DNA from: Streptomyces hawaiiensis
GTDB lineage: Bacteria > Actinomycetota > Actinomycetes > Streptomycetales > Streptomycetaceae
Assembly: GCF_004803895.1 (NCBI RefSeq)
Contig: NZ_CP021978.1
Coordinates: forward strand, 4,774,001 to 4,838,000
Direction of reading: 5' to 3'
DNA: 64,000 bases
Of the stretch, positions 15,709 to 23,456 are shown piece by piece. Position 1 is the stretch's first letter. Each line of letters begins with the position of its first letter. Below the pieces are notes generated by a model that was not told the DNA's origin, ran no database searches, and saw only the letters and a list, made by a program, of their open reading frames with translations. Position numbers and translations under genes: made by a program.

Positions 15709-16578
15709 ATGGCGAACGGTCAGTGGTACCCCCCGGAGTGGCCGGACCGCATCCGCGCACTCGCGGAAGGCACCCTCACCCCGGTGACCCCGAAGCGCGC
15801 GGCCACCGTCATGCTCCTGAAGGACACCGGCAGTGGCCCCGCCGTCCACATGCTGCGCAGACGCGCCTCCATGGCCTTCGCCGGAGGCGCGTACGCGTAT
15901 CCGGGCGGCGGTGTCGACCCGCGCGACGACGACCATCACGTCCGCTGGGCGGGCCCCACGCGCGCGTGGTGGGCGGACCGGCTCGGCGTCGACGAGACGG
16001 CGGCCCAGGCGATCGTCTGCGCGGCCGTACGCGAGACGTACGAGGAGGCGGGCGTGCTGCTCGCCGGGCCGGCCCCCGACGCGGTCGTCGGTGACACCAC
16101 CGGCGACGACTGGGAGGCGGACCGGGCCGCCCTGGTCGCCCGGGACCTGTCCTTCGCGGAGTTCCTGGACCGTCGCGGCCTGGTCCTGCGCTCCGACCTG
16201 CTCGGCGCCTGGACCCGCTGGATCACCCCGGAGTTCGAGTCCCGCCGCTACGACACCTGGTTCTTCGTCGCCGCGCTCCCCGAGGGGCAGCGCACCCGCA
16301 ACGCCTCCACCGAGGCCGACCGCACGGTGTGGATCGCCCCGCGCGAGGCGGCGGCCGGGTACGACAAGGGCGAGCTCCTGATGATGCCGCCGACGATCGC
16401 CACCTTGCGCCAGCTGACGGAGTACGGGACGGCCGCCCGGGCGCTCGAGGCCGCCCCGGGGCGTGACCTGACGCCCGTCCTGGCCACCGCCCGCCTGGTG
16501 GACGGCGAGATCGTGCTCTCCTGGCCCGGCCACGACGAGTTCACCAAGCACATCCCGACCGGTGGAGCCACCGCATGA
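15709..16578 (+). CDS. Nudix hydrolase
   Basis: The 289-residue protein has the N-terminal beta strands with RRASMAFAGGAYAYPGGG and, after an insertion of about 35 residues, the catalytic helix AVRETYEEAGVLL (RExxEExG). The insertion splits the Nudix box, a pattern seen in NUDT19/CoA-diphosphatase-like enzymes. The substrate is probably a nucleoside diphosphate derivative such as an acyl-CoA, not determinable here. It overlaps the next gene by ATGA, suggesting a two-gene operon. Confidence 0.88.
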   Translation: MANGQWYPPEWPDRIRALAEGTLTPVTPKRAATVMLLKDTGSGPAVHMLRRRASMAFAGGAYAYPGGGVDPRDDDHHVRWAGPTRAWWADRLGVDETAAQAIVCAAVRETYEEAGVLLAGPAPDAVVGDTTGDDWEADRAALVARDLSFAEFLDRRGLVLRSDLLGAWTRWITPEFESRRYDTWFFVAALPEGQRTRNASTEADRTVWIAPREAAAGYDKGELLMMPPTIATLRQLTEYGTAARALEAAPGRDLTPVLATARLVDGEIVLSWPGHDEFTKHIPTGGATA

Positions 16579-17405
16579 CGGACGCAGCAGCCCTTCCCGG
16601 CCAGCCCCGCGGCGGCGTCCTCCCGGGACCCGCCACCGCGCGGGCCGTCAACGTCCTGGCGCCCAACGCGTCGGCGATGACCCTGGACGGCACGAACACC
16701 TGGATCCTCTCCGAGCCCGACTCCGACCTGGCCGTGGTGGTAGACCCGGGTCCGCTGGACGACGGACACCTGCGCCAGGTCGTCGCCACGGCCGAGCAGG
16801 CCGGCAAGCGCGTCGCCCTGACCCTGCTGACCCACGGCCACCCCGACCACGCGGAGGGCGCCGCCCGGTTCGCCGAACTGACCGGCACGCGCGTGCGTGC
16901 CCTCGACCCGGCACTGCGGCTGGGCGACGAGGGCCTGGCCGCCGGAGACGTGATCACCACCGGTGGGCTGGAGCTGCGCGTCGTAGCGACCCCCGGGCAC
17001 ACCGCCGACTCCCTCTCCTTCCACCTCCCGGCCGACCGGGCGGTCCTCACCGGCGACACGATCCTCGGCCGCGGCACGACGGTCGTGGCCCACCCCGACG
17101 GCCGCCTCGGCGACTACCTGGACTCCCTGCGCCGCCTGCGCTCCCTCACGGTCGACGACGGCGTCCACACGGTCCTGCCCGGCCACGGCCCGGTCCTGGA
17201 CGACGCCCAGGGCGCCGTCGAGTACTACCTCGCCCACCGCGCCCACCGCCTCGCCCAGGTCGAGACGGCCGTCGAGGACGGCTACCGCACCCCCACGGAG
17301 ATCGTCGCCCACGTCTACGCGGACGTGGACCGCTCCCTGTGGCCGGCGGCGGAACTGTCGGTACGGGCCCAGCTGGACTACCTGGAGGAGCACGGGCTCA
17401 TCTGA
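16575..17405 (+). CDS. Metallo-beta-lactamase fold hydrolase (LACTB2-like)
   Basis: The 276-residue protein carries the metal motif THGHPDHAEG near residue 81, the second His in TPGHTADS near residue 140, the bridging Asp in LTGDTILG near residue 160, and PGHGP near residue 200. A C-terminal helical region with HRLAQVETA and TPTEIVAHVY matches the LACTB2-like winged-helix tail. Such proteins act as RNA or ester hydrolases. It is co-transcribed with the upstream Nudix gene and is the counterpart of Rv3677c next to crp. Confidence 0.9.
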   Translation: MTDAAALPGQPRGGVLPGPATARAVNVLAPNASAMTLDGTNTWILSEPDSDLAVVVDPGPLDDGHLRQVVATAEQAGKRVALTLLTHGHPDHAEGAARFAELTGTRVRALDPALRLGDEGLAAGDVITTGGLELRVVATPGHTADSLSFHLPADRAVLTGDTILGRGTTVVAHPDGRLGDYLDSLRRLRSLTVDDGVHTVLPGHGPVLDDAQGAVEYYLAHRAHRLAQVETAVEDGYRTPTEIVAHVYADVDRSLWPAAELSVRAQLDYLEEHGLI

Positions 17406-17423
17406 CCGCGCGCCGAAACGACG

Positions 17424-17456
17424 TCGGGCCCCGTCTCGTGAGGAGACGGGGCCCGA
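17424..17456. terminator. Hairpin between MBL gene and crp
   Basis: Perfect 14-base arms TCGGGCCCCGTCTC and GAGACGGGGCCCGA flank a 5-base loop. The two convergent genes end 18 and 22 bases either side. Confidence 0.9.
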
Positions 17457-17478
17457 TGACGTACGGCCAGGTGTGTGT

Positions 17479-18153
17479 TCAGCGTGAGCGCTTGGCGAGG
17501 CGCTCCACGTCCAGGAGGATCACCGCGCGGGCTTCCAGGCGCAGCCAGCCGCGCTGGGCGAAGTCCGCGAGGGCCTTGTTGACCGTCTCGCGGGACGCGC
17601 CGACCAGTTGGGCCAGCTCCTCCTGCGTGAGGTCGTGCACGACGTGGATGCCCTCCTCGGACTGCACGCCGAACCGGCGCGACAGGTCGAGCAGGGCACG
17701 GGCGACACGGCCCGGGACGTCCGAGAAGACGAGGTCGGACATCGCGTCGTTGGTCTTGCGCAGGCGGCGCGCGACGGCGCGCAGGAGCGCCGTGGCCACC
17801 TCCGGGCGGGCGTTCAGCCAGGGCTGGAGGTCGCCATGGCCGAGGCCGAGCAGCTTGACCTCGGTCAGTGCCGTGGCGGTCGCCGTGCGCGGGCCCGGGT
17901 CGAACAGCGACAGCTCGCCGATGAGCTCGCTGGGACCGACCACGGCCAGCATGTTCTCGCGGCCGTCGGGGGACGTGCGGTGGAGTTTCACCTTGCCCTC
18001 CGTGACCACGTACAGGCGGTCACCGGGGTCGCCCTCATGGAACAGCGAGTCACCGCGGGCGAGGGTCACCTCACTCATGGAGGCGCGGAGCTCCGCGGCC
18101 TGCTCGTCATCGAGCGCCGCGAAGAGCGGATTGCGCCGCAGAACGTCGTCCAC
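17479..18153 (-). CDS. crp: Crp/Fnr-family cAMP receptor protein
   Basis: The 224-residue regulator has an N-terminal cyclic-nucleotide domain with GDSLFHEGDPGDRLYVV and the phosphate-binding cassette GELSLFDPGPRTATA, then a C-terminal helix-turn-helix with LTQEELAQLVGASRETVNKAL. It matches the S. coelicolor Crp, which controls germination and primary-to-antibiotic metabolism. I placed the start at GTG 18153 (VDDVLRRN) since AGGAGAG lies 6 bases upstream and this gives the family length of 224. An upstream in-frame ATG would add 23 residues. A sequence fitting the Streptomyces Crp site lies 90 bases upstream. Confidence 0.96.
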   Translation of the reverse strand: MDDVLRRNPLFAALDDEQAAELRASMSEVTLARGDSLFHEGDPGDRLYVVTEGKVKLHRTSPDGRENMLAVVGPSELIGELSLFDPGPRTATATALTEVKLLGLGHGDLQPWLNARPEVATALLRAVARRLRKTNDAMSDLVFSDVPGRVARALLDLSRRFGVQSEEGIHVVHDLTQEELAQLVGASRETVNKALADFAQRGWLRLEARAVILLDVERLAKRSR

Positions 18154-18242
18154 GAGTTCTCTCCTATTCGACCTGCTCAGGGGATCTTGCTCCCCCGTGT
18201 ACCGAGGGACCGTGGTGCCCATTTTGTCGGGCGGTCCAAACA

Positions 18243-18256
18243 GTGTGATCTGTCAC
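18243..18256. promoter_or_regulatory. Candidate Crp binding site between crp and nth
   Basis: GTGTGATCTGTCAC fits the published Streptomyces Crp consensus GTG-N6-GNCAC and is nearly palindromic (TGTGA-TCTG-TCACA). It lies 90 bases before crp and 104 before nth, so it could control either or both. This is a sequence match only. Confidence 0.55.
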
Positions 18257-18359
18257 AAGGATGCCGCACACGTGTCCCGGGGTACGCGGCAGGGGTCCAA
18301 TTGGGCGCCGATCTTCAGGGGCCGGGGCGGATGTCCGTGCCGGGCCTTAGGCTGGCCGG

Positions 18360-19505
18360 GTGTCCAAATCGCCGGTGAGAGCACAGGCCGAGGGGGCTGC
18401 GCGGGTGGTTGTACGTCGCGATTCCGCTGTGGGCGAACAGAGCCCCGATGGCGGTAGGAAAACGGCGAAACAGAACAAGACGGAACCAGTGAAGAAAGCC
18501 GCGTCCACGAAGCAGACGACGGCCGCGAAGAAGGCCGCGTCCACGAAGCAGACGACGGCTGCGAAGAAGGCTGCTTCCAAGACCTCGGCGGCCTCTGCCG
18601 CCAAGAAGGCCTCGAAGGGTGCCGCCGTGAAGAAGGCGCCCGCGGCCAGGAAGGTCGTGGTCGCGCCCAAGAAGGCCACCGCCCGCCTCAAAGGCACCGC
18701 CCCCGCAAAGACCGTCGTCCACCCACCGGGTGACGAGTCGCGTACCGCCCTGGTCCGCCGGGCCCGCCGTATCAACCGCGAACTCGCCGAGGTCTTTCCG
18801 TACGCGCACCCCGAGCTGGACTTCGAGAACCCCTTCCAACTGGTCGTCGCCACAGTCCTGTCCGCCCAGACGACCGACCTGCGCGTCAACCAGACGACAC
18901 CCTCCCTCTTCGCCAAGTACCCGACCCCGGAGGATTTGGCCGCCGCCAACCCCGAGGAGGTGGAGGAGATCCTCCGCCCGTGCGGCTTCTTCCGGGCCAA
19001 GACGAAGTCGGTGACAGGGCTGTCGAAGGCCCTGGTGGAGGACTTCGGCGGTGAGGTGCCCGGCCGGCTGGAGGACCTGGTCAAGCTGCCCGGCGTCGGC
19101 CGCAAGACCGCGTTCGTCGTGCTCGGCAACGCCTTCGGCCGCCCCGGCATCACCGTGGACACGCACTTCCAGCGCCTGGTGCGCCGCTGGCGGTGGACCG
19201 GCGAGAGCGACCCGGACAAGATCGAGGCCGCCATCGGCGCGCTCTTCCCCAAGAGCGACTGGACGGATCTCTCGCACCACGTGATCTGGCACGGCCGCCG
19301 CATCTGCCACGCCCGCAAGCCCGCGTGCGGGGCCTGCCCGATCGCCCCGCTCTGCCCGGCGTACGGCGAGGGCGAGACCGACCCGGAGAAGGCGAAGAAG
19401 CTCCTCAAATACGAGAAGGGCGGCTTCCCCGGCCAGCGTCTGAAGCCCCCACAGGCCTACCTGGACGCGGGCGGCAAACCGGCGCCGCCGCTGGGGGCCG
19501 GATGA
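18360..19505 (+). CDS. nth: Endonuclease III with histone-H1-like N-terminal extension
   Basis: The C-terminal 260 residues are a standard base-excision-repair DNA glycosylase/AP lyase. They contain LPGVGRKTA with the catalytic Lys near residue 247, VDTHF with the catalytic Asp near residue 265, and the 4Fe-4S cysteines in C-x6-C-x2-C-x5-C (ICHARKPACGACPIAPLC). The first 120 residues are extra: Lys/Ala-rich, with two perfect 12-residue repeats (KKAASTKQTTAA) resembling the H1-like tails of actinobacterial DNA-binding proteins. The GTG at 18360 gives the whole extension; a shorter start around residue 100 would leave only the core. The extension may raise DNA affinity. Confidence 0.93.
   Translation: MSKSPVRAQAEGAARVVVRRDSAVGEQSPDGGRKTAKQNKTEPVKKAASTKQTTAAKKAASTKQTTAAKKAASKTSAASAAKKASKGAAVKKAPAARKVVVAPKKATARLKGTAPAKTVVHPPGDESRTALVRRARRINRELAEVFPYAHPELDFENPFQLVVATVLSAQTTDLRVNQTTPSLFAKYPTPEDLAAANPEEVEEILRPCGFFRAKTKSVTGLSKALVEDFGGEVPGRLEDLVKLPGVGRKTAFVVLGNAFGRPGITVDTHFQRLVRRWRWTGESDPDKIEAAIGALFPKSDWTDLSHHVIWHGRRICHARKPACGACPIAPLCPAYGEGETDPEKAKKLLKYEKGGFPGQRLKPPQAYLDAGGKPAPPLGAG
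18492..18563 (+). repeat. Two 36-bp in-frame repeats in the nth extension
   Basis: Units at 18492-18527 and 18528-18563 both encode KKAASTKQTTAA and differ at only two bases; a partial third copy follows. Near identity at the DNA level points to recent duplication. Confidence 0.9.
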
Positions 19506-19641
19506 GCTGCCCGAGCCGCCCGAAGCATCCGCTGCGCCACCCGAAGAGCCCGACGCGCCGCCCGTTCAGGGGATCCCGGGCGTTCGCGGAACGATCTCAG
19601 GGCCGTCGCGCGTTGGATGCGGCAGGACGACGGGGGTGGCG

Positions 19642-20337
19642 ATGACGCGGGCGAGCGACACACAGGGCGGCCGGGTGGCGCTGAGCAAGGACGGGCTGCC
19701 CGGCTGGCTGGACCCGGTGGTGCACGCCGTGGAGACGGTCCGCCCGAGCCAGCTGAGCCGGTTCCTGCCGCCGGAGGACGGCGCCGGGCGCCAGTCCGCC
19801 GTGCTGGTCCTGTTCGGCGAGGGCACGCACGGGCCGGAGCTGCTGCTCATGGAGCGCGCGAGCTCCCTGCGCTCGCACGCCGGGCAGCCCTCGTTCCCGG
19901 GCGGCGCCCTCGACCCGGAGGACGGTGACCCGAGGGGCGACGGCCCGCTGCGGGCCGCCCTGCGCGAGGCGGAGGAGGAGACCGGCCTCGATGCCTCCGG
20001 CGTCCAGCTCTTCGGCGTCCTGCCCCGGCTCTACATCCCGGTCAGCGGCTTCGTCGTCACTCCCGTGCTGGGCTGGTGGCGGGAACCGAGCCCGGTCGGC
20101 GTCGTCGACCCGAACGAAACCGCCAGGGTCTTCACCGTCCCCGTGGTGGATCTCACGGATCCCGCCAACCGGGCGACGACCGTCCACCCCAGCGGCCACC
20201 GAGGTCCGGCATTTCTGGTCGAATCAGCCCTTGTGTGGGGTTTCACGGCCGGCATCATCGACCGGCTGCTGCACTTCGCGGGCTGGGAGCGGCCCTGGGA
20301 CCGCGAGAAGCAGGTCCCGCTCGACTGGCGCGCATGA
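19642..20337 (+). CDS. Nudix hydrolase, CoA pyrophosphatase type
   Basis: The protein of about 231 residues contains QPSFPGGALDPEDGD and the complete Nudix helix RAALREAEEETGLDA, with the CoA-family signature LRSHAGQPSFPGG just before it. These enzymes cleave CoA or acyl-CoA to phosphopantetheine derivatives and 3',5'-ADP. I chose ATG 19642 (MTRASDTQGG); GTG 19636 is the alternative. It lies between nth and a MarP-like protease, as Rv3672c does in M. tuberculosis. Confidence 0.88.
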   Translation: MTRASDTQGGRVALSKDGLPGWLDPVVHAVETVRPSQLSRFLPPEDGAGRQSAVLVLFGEGTHGPELLLMERASSLRSHAGQPSFPGGALDPEDGDPRGDGPLRAALREAEEETGLDASGVQLFGVLPRLYIPVSGFVVTPVLGWWREPSPVGVVDPNETARVFTVPVVDLTDPANRATTVHPSGHRGPAFLVESALVWGFTAGIIDRLLHFAGWERPWDREKQVPLDWRA

Positions 20338-20350
20338 CAGGGTGGCCTCC

Positions 20351-21550
20351 GTGAACGTGCTGGACATCTTGTTGCTGGTCGCCGCCGTGTGGTTCGCGGT
20401 CGTGGGGTACCGCCAGGGGTTCGTCGTCGGCATCCTGTCGGTGATCGGCTTCCTGGGCGGCGGCCTCGTCGCCGTATACGTGCTGCCCGTCATCTGGGAC
20501 GCGCTGACGGACAACGCGGAGGTGAGCACGACCGCCGCCGTCGTCGCGGTCGTCGTCGTCATCGTCTGCGCCTCCGTCGGCCAGGCCCTCACCACCCACC
20601 TCGGCAACAAGCTGCGCCGGCACATCACATGGTCCCCGGCCCGGGCCCTCGACGCCACCGGTGGCGCCTTGGTCAACGTCGTGGCGATGCTCCTGGTCGC
20701 CTGGCTGATCGGCTCGGCCCTCGCGGGCACGACGCTGCCGACGCTCGGCAAGGAGGTCCGCAACTCCAAGGTGCTGCTGGGCGTCTCGCAGGCCCTGCCG
20801 GACCAGGCGGCCACCTGGTTCGCGGACTTCTCCTCCGTCCTCGCGCAGAACGGCTTCCCGCAGGTCTTCAGCCCGTTCTCCAACGAGCCGATCACCGACG
20901 TCCGGCCCCCGGACCGAGCGCTGGCGGACAGCCCGGTGGCGAGCCGCGCCCAGCGCTCCATCGTCAAGGTCATGGGCACGGCCCCGAGCTGCGGCAAGGT
21001 CCTGGAGGGCACCGGCTTCGTCTTCTCGAACCGCCGCGTGATGACGAACGCGCACGTGGTGGGCGGAGTCGACGAGCCGACCGTGCAGATAGGCGGCGAG
21101 GGCAGGAAGTACGACGCCAAGGTCGTGCTCTACGACTGGCGGCGCGACATCGCCGTCCTCGACGTGCCGAATCTCAAGGCGCCCGCGCTGCGGTTCACCG
21201 AGAAGGACGCGAGCAGCGGCGACAGCGCGATCGTCGCGGGCTTCCCGGAGAACGGGGCGTACGACGTGCGGGCCGCGCGCGTGCGTGGCCGCATCACGGC
21301 CAACGGCCCGGACATCTACCACCGCGGCACGGTCCGCCGCGACGTCTACTCCCTCTTCGCGACCGTCCGCCAGGGCAACTCCGGCGGCCCGCTGCTCACA
21401 CCCGACGGCAGGGTCTACGGCGTCGTCTTCGCCAAGTCGCTCGACGACGCCGAGACGGGATACGCGCTGACCGTGGACGAGATCCAGGAGGACATCACCA
21501 AGGGGCGCACCGCCAACCGGCAGGTGGGCAGCGACAGCTGCGCGCTCTAG
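20351..21550 (+). CDS. MarP-like membrane serine protease (CvpA domain plus trypsin-like domain)
   Basis: The 399-residue protein has four membrane helices in a CvpA-type N-terminal domain (VNVLDILLLVAAVW, GFVVGILSVIGF and on). A periplasm-facing chymotrypsin-like protease follows: His in TNAHVVGG near residue 233, Asp in RRDIAVLDV near residue 265, Ser in QGNSGGPLL near residue 343. The mycobacterial relative MarP protects against acid and oxidative stress by processing peptidoglycan hydrolases, and has a regulatory disulfide. The product here has cysteines in APSCGKVLEG and DSCAL that could form one. Start GTG 20351 follows AGGGTGG at 5 bases; GTG 20342 would add three residues. Confidence 0.92.
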   Translation: MNVLDILLLVAAVWFAVVGYRQGFVVGILSVIGFLGGGLVAVYVLPVIWDALTDNAEVSTTAAVVAVVVVIVCASVGQALTTHLGNKLRRHITWSPARALDATGGALVNVVAMLLVAWLIGSALAGTTLPTLGKEVRNSKVLLGVSQALPDQAATWFADFSSVLAQNGFPQVFSPFSNEPITDVRPPDRALADSPVASRAQRSIVKVMGTAPSCGKVLEGTGFVFSNRRVMTNAHVVGGVDEPTVQIGGEGRKYDAKVVLYDWRRDIAVLDVPNLKAPALRFTEKDASSGDSAIVAGFPENGAYDVRAARVRGRITANGPDIYHRGTVRRDVYSLFATVRQGNSGGPLLTPDGRVYGVVFAKSLDDAETGYALTVDEIQEDITKGRTANRQVGSDSCAL

Positions 21551-21577
21551 GAGCGGTCCTGGAGCGGGAGGTGTCGG

Positions 21578-21601
21578 GGCGTCACTCGCGCGGGTGACGC
21601 C
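21578..21601. terminator. Hairpin after the MarP-like gene
   Basis: GGCGTCAC and GTGACGCC pair around an 8-base loop 28 bases after the protease stop. It abuts the stop of the small minus-strand gene, so it may serve both. Confidence 0.6.
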
Positions 21602-21784
21602 TCAGTCGCGTGTGGGACGCAGACGTACGGAGACCCAGCGGGCCCGGCGGCGGAGGATACGCGGAATCCCGACCCTGGGGTCCGCGGTCACCATCTGCGG
21701 TGCGCCGCTTCGCCGGTGGGGGTTCGCACCGCCCGCCGAGCGGCGATTGCGGGTTGCGTCACTGTAGTCGTGCGTCCAGCCCAT
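21602..21784 (-). CDS. Small basic protein of unknown function
   Basis: This candidate encodes 60 residues, very rich in Arg (ending RILRRRARWVSVRLRPTRD). It sits between the protease and the epoxide-hydrolase-like gene, with a hairpin directly after its stop. GC bias at third positions is weaker than in neighbours, so coding status is uncertain. I recognise no domain. Its placement in an otherwise compact region and the well-positioned hairpin are the arguments for it. Confidence 0.45.
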   Translation of the reverse strand: MGWTHDYSDATRNRRSAGGANPHRRSGAPQMVTADPRVGIPRILRRRARWVSVRLRPTRD

Positions 21785-21911
21785 ACCCCGACGTGTGCCC
21801 CCGCCCCATGGTCGATAACCGCTCCCCGGGCGTCCAATTGGCCTATGCGCCGGGCAATTGGCCGTTCGTAGGACAAGCGTTCACGTGCCGGTACCGGGCG
21901 GGGGCGATCGA

Positions 21912-22850
21912 TCACCGGTCGGGTTCGGGATCCCGCAGCCAGTTGATGAGTTCCGAGGAGAACGCGACGGGGTCCTCCTCGTGCGGGAAGTGGCCGAGGC
22001 CGTCGAACAGGCGCCACCGGTAGGGGGCTTCGACGTACTCGCCGGACCCGGCCGCGCTGCGCGTGCGCATCACGGGGTCGAGCGAGCCGTGCAGATGGAG
22101 GGTCGGCACCCGCACGGGCCGCTTCATCCGCCGGTTGAACTGGATGCCGTCCGGGCGGGCCAGGGAGCGCACCATCCAGCGGTACGGCTCGACCGCGCAG
22201 TGCGCCGCGGAGGGGATGCACATGGCGCGGCGGTACGTCTCGAGCGCCTCGTCCTCGGGCGGGCGCGGCCCGGACCACTCCTGGATCAGCTCTGCCACGA
22301 GCGCCCCGTCGTCGGCGGTGAGCTGCCGCTCCGGGATCCAGGGCCGCTGGAACCCCCAGATGTGTGAACCGGCGCGGGTCTGCTTGACGTCTCTCAGCAT
22401 GGCCGAGCGCCAGCGCCGCGGGTGTGGCATGGACGCGACGGCCAGCCGCCGCACCAGCTTGGGGCGCATCGCGGCCGCCGTCCACGCGAGGTATCCGCCC
22501 AGGTCGTGGCCGACCAGCGCGGCATCCGGCTCACCGAGGGAGCGGATGACGCCCGTGACGTCGAGCGCGAGGTTGGCGGGGTCGTAGCCGCGCGGCGTGC
22601 GGTCGCTGCCGCCGACGCCCCGCAGGTCCATGGCGACGGCCCGGAAGCCCGCGTCGGCGAGTGCCACGAGCTGGTGCCGCCAGGTCCACCAGAACTGCGG
22701 GAACCCGTGCAGCAGCAGCACCAGTGGACCGTCGCCCAGCTCGGCGATGTGGAAGCGGGCGCCGTTGGCGGCGACGTCGCGATGGCTCCAGGGGCCGTCC
22801 AGCAGGACGGCCGGAGCCGGTGGTGCCGAAGGTGTGGCGGGGTCCGTCAT
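21912..22850 (-). CDS. Alpha/beta hydrolase, epoxide-hydrolase-like
   Basis: The 312-residue cytosolic protein has the oxyanion motif HGFPQFWWTWR near residue 50, the nucleophile elbow VGHDLGGYLAW with Asp (not Ser) near residue 115, and the catalytic His in DGLGHFPHEED near residue 288. An Asp nucleophile and the HGxP motif point to epoxide hydrolase or haloalkane dehalogenase. Position matches ephE (Rv3670) of M. tuberculosis. It overlaps the upstream membrane-protein gene by ATGA. Confidence 0.88.
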   Translation of the reverse strand: MTDPATPSAPPAPAVLLDGPWSHRDVAANGARFHIAELGDGPLVLLLHGFPQFWWTWRHQLVALADAGFRAVAMDLRGVGGSDRTPRGYDPANLALDVTGVIRSLGEPDAALVGHDLGGYLAWTAAAMRPKLVRRLAVASMPHPRRWRSAMLRDVKQTRAGSHIWGFQRPWIPERQLTADDGALVAELIQEWSGPRPPEDEALETYRRAMCIPSAAHCAVEPYRWMVRSLARPDGIQFNRRMKRPVRVPTLHLHGSLDPVMRTRSAAGSGEYVEAPYRWRLFDGLGHFPHEEDPVAFSSELINWLRDPEPDR

Positions 22851-23335
22851 GATGACGAGCGTGCCACAGCCTCGATGGCCTCGGGGACCCGGTCCTGCGG
22901 GAGCTCCGGCCGCGGGTGCGGCTTGGCCTTCTGCAGAACGCCCGCGGTCTCCTTCATCGAGGCGGCGACCTTCTGCGGGCCCTTGCTCTTCTTGGCCTTC
23001 TTCGCGAAGACGATGCCGACCAGCGCGAGGACGAGCGCGACCAGCACGTTCGCCGCGAACGACAGCAGGAAGCAGACCGCGAGGTTCCAGTCGCTCCAGG
23101 TGCGGATGCCGTACGCCAGCGCGAAGTTAAGCATCGGCAGGGAGAAGATCAGCACCGCGCCGGCCGCCGAGAAGGCGCCGCCGCTGGTCGCGCCGCGCTT
23201 CACGTCCTGCTTGAGCTGCGCCTTCGCCAGCGCGATCTCGTCGTGCACCAGCGCCGACATTTCCGCCGTCGCCGAGGCGAACAGCTGGCCGATGCTGCGT
23301 TCGGCGCCGACCGGGCTGCCGTCGGGTGCGCTCAT
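22847..23335 (-). CDS. Phage-holin-superfamily-like (DUF1469/YqjE) membrane protein
   Basis: The 162-residue protein has an N-terminal amphipathic region (RSIGQLFASATAEMSALVHDEIALAKAQLKQD), here split as RSIGQLFASATAEMS and ALVHDEIALAKAQLK. Two membrane segments and a Lys-rich tail (AKKAKKSKGPQK) follow. This is the phage holin family/DUF1469 architecture that is widespread in actinobacteria and not known to be phage-derived. The start ATG 23335 gives MSAPDGSPVG. It is the first gene of a two-gene unit with the hydrolase. Its function is unknown. Confidence 0.8.
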   Translation of the reverse strand: MSAPDGSPVGAERSIGQLFASATAEMSALVHDEIALAKAQLKQDVKRGATSGGAFSAAGAVLIFSLPMLNFALAYGIRTWSDWNLAVCFLLSFAANVLVALVLALVGIVFAKKAKKSKGPQKVAASMKETAGVLQKAKPHPRPELPQDRVPEAIEAVARSSS

Positions 23336-23456
23336 CGCGGTCTCCCTCTTCTGCGTACGGTCCGATGTCCGCGTCTTCTGTCTGACTCGTGCCCAGTCGT
23401 CCGACTGCGCACGGCATGACTGCGTACGGTCCCGTCTTTTGTACCGTCTCGTCAGA

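Noticed and set aside
19502..19645. 47-codon frame overlapping nth end and Nudix start
   Set aside because: It overlaps both genes, is Arg/Pro-rich without the expected codon bias, and is the off-frame shadow of a more coding-like frame.
22847..23335. Holin-like protein as evidence of a prophage
   Set aside because: This family is a widespread actinobacterial membrane protein; no lysin, tail or capsid genes are nearby.
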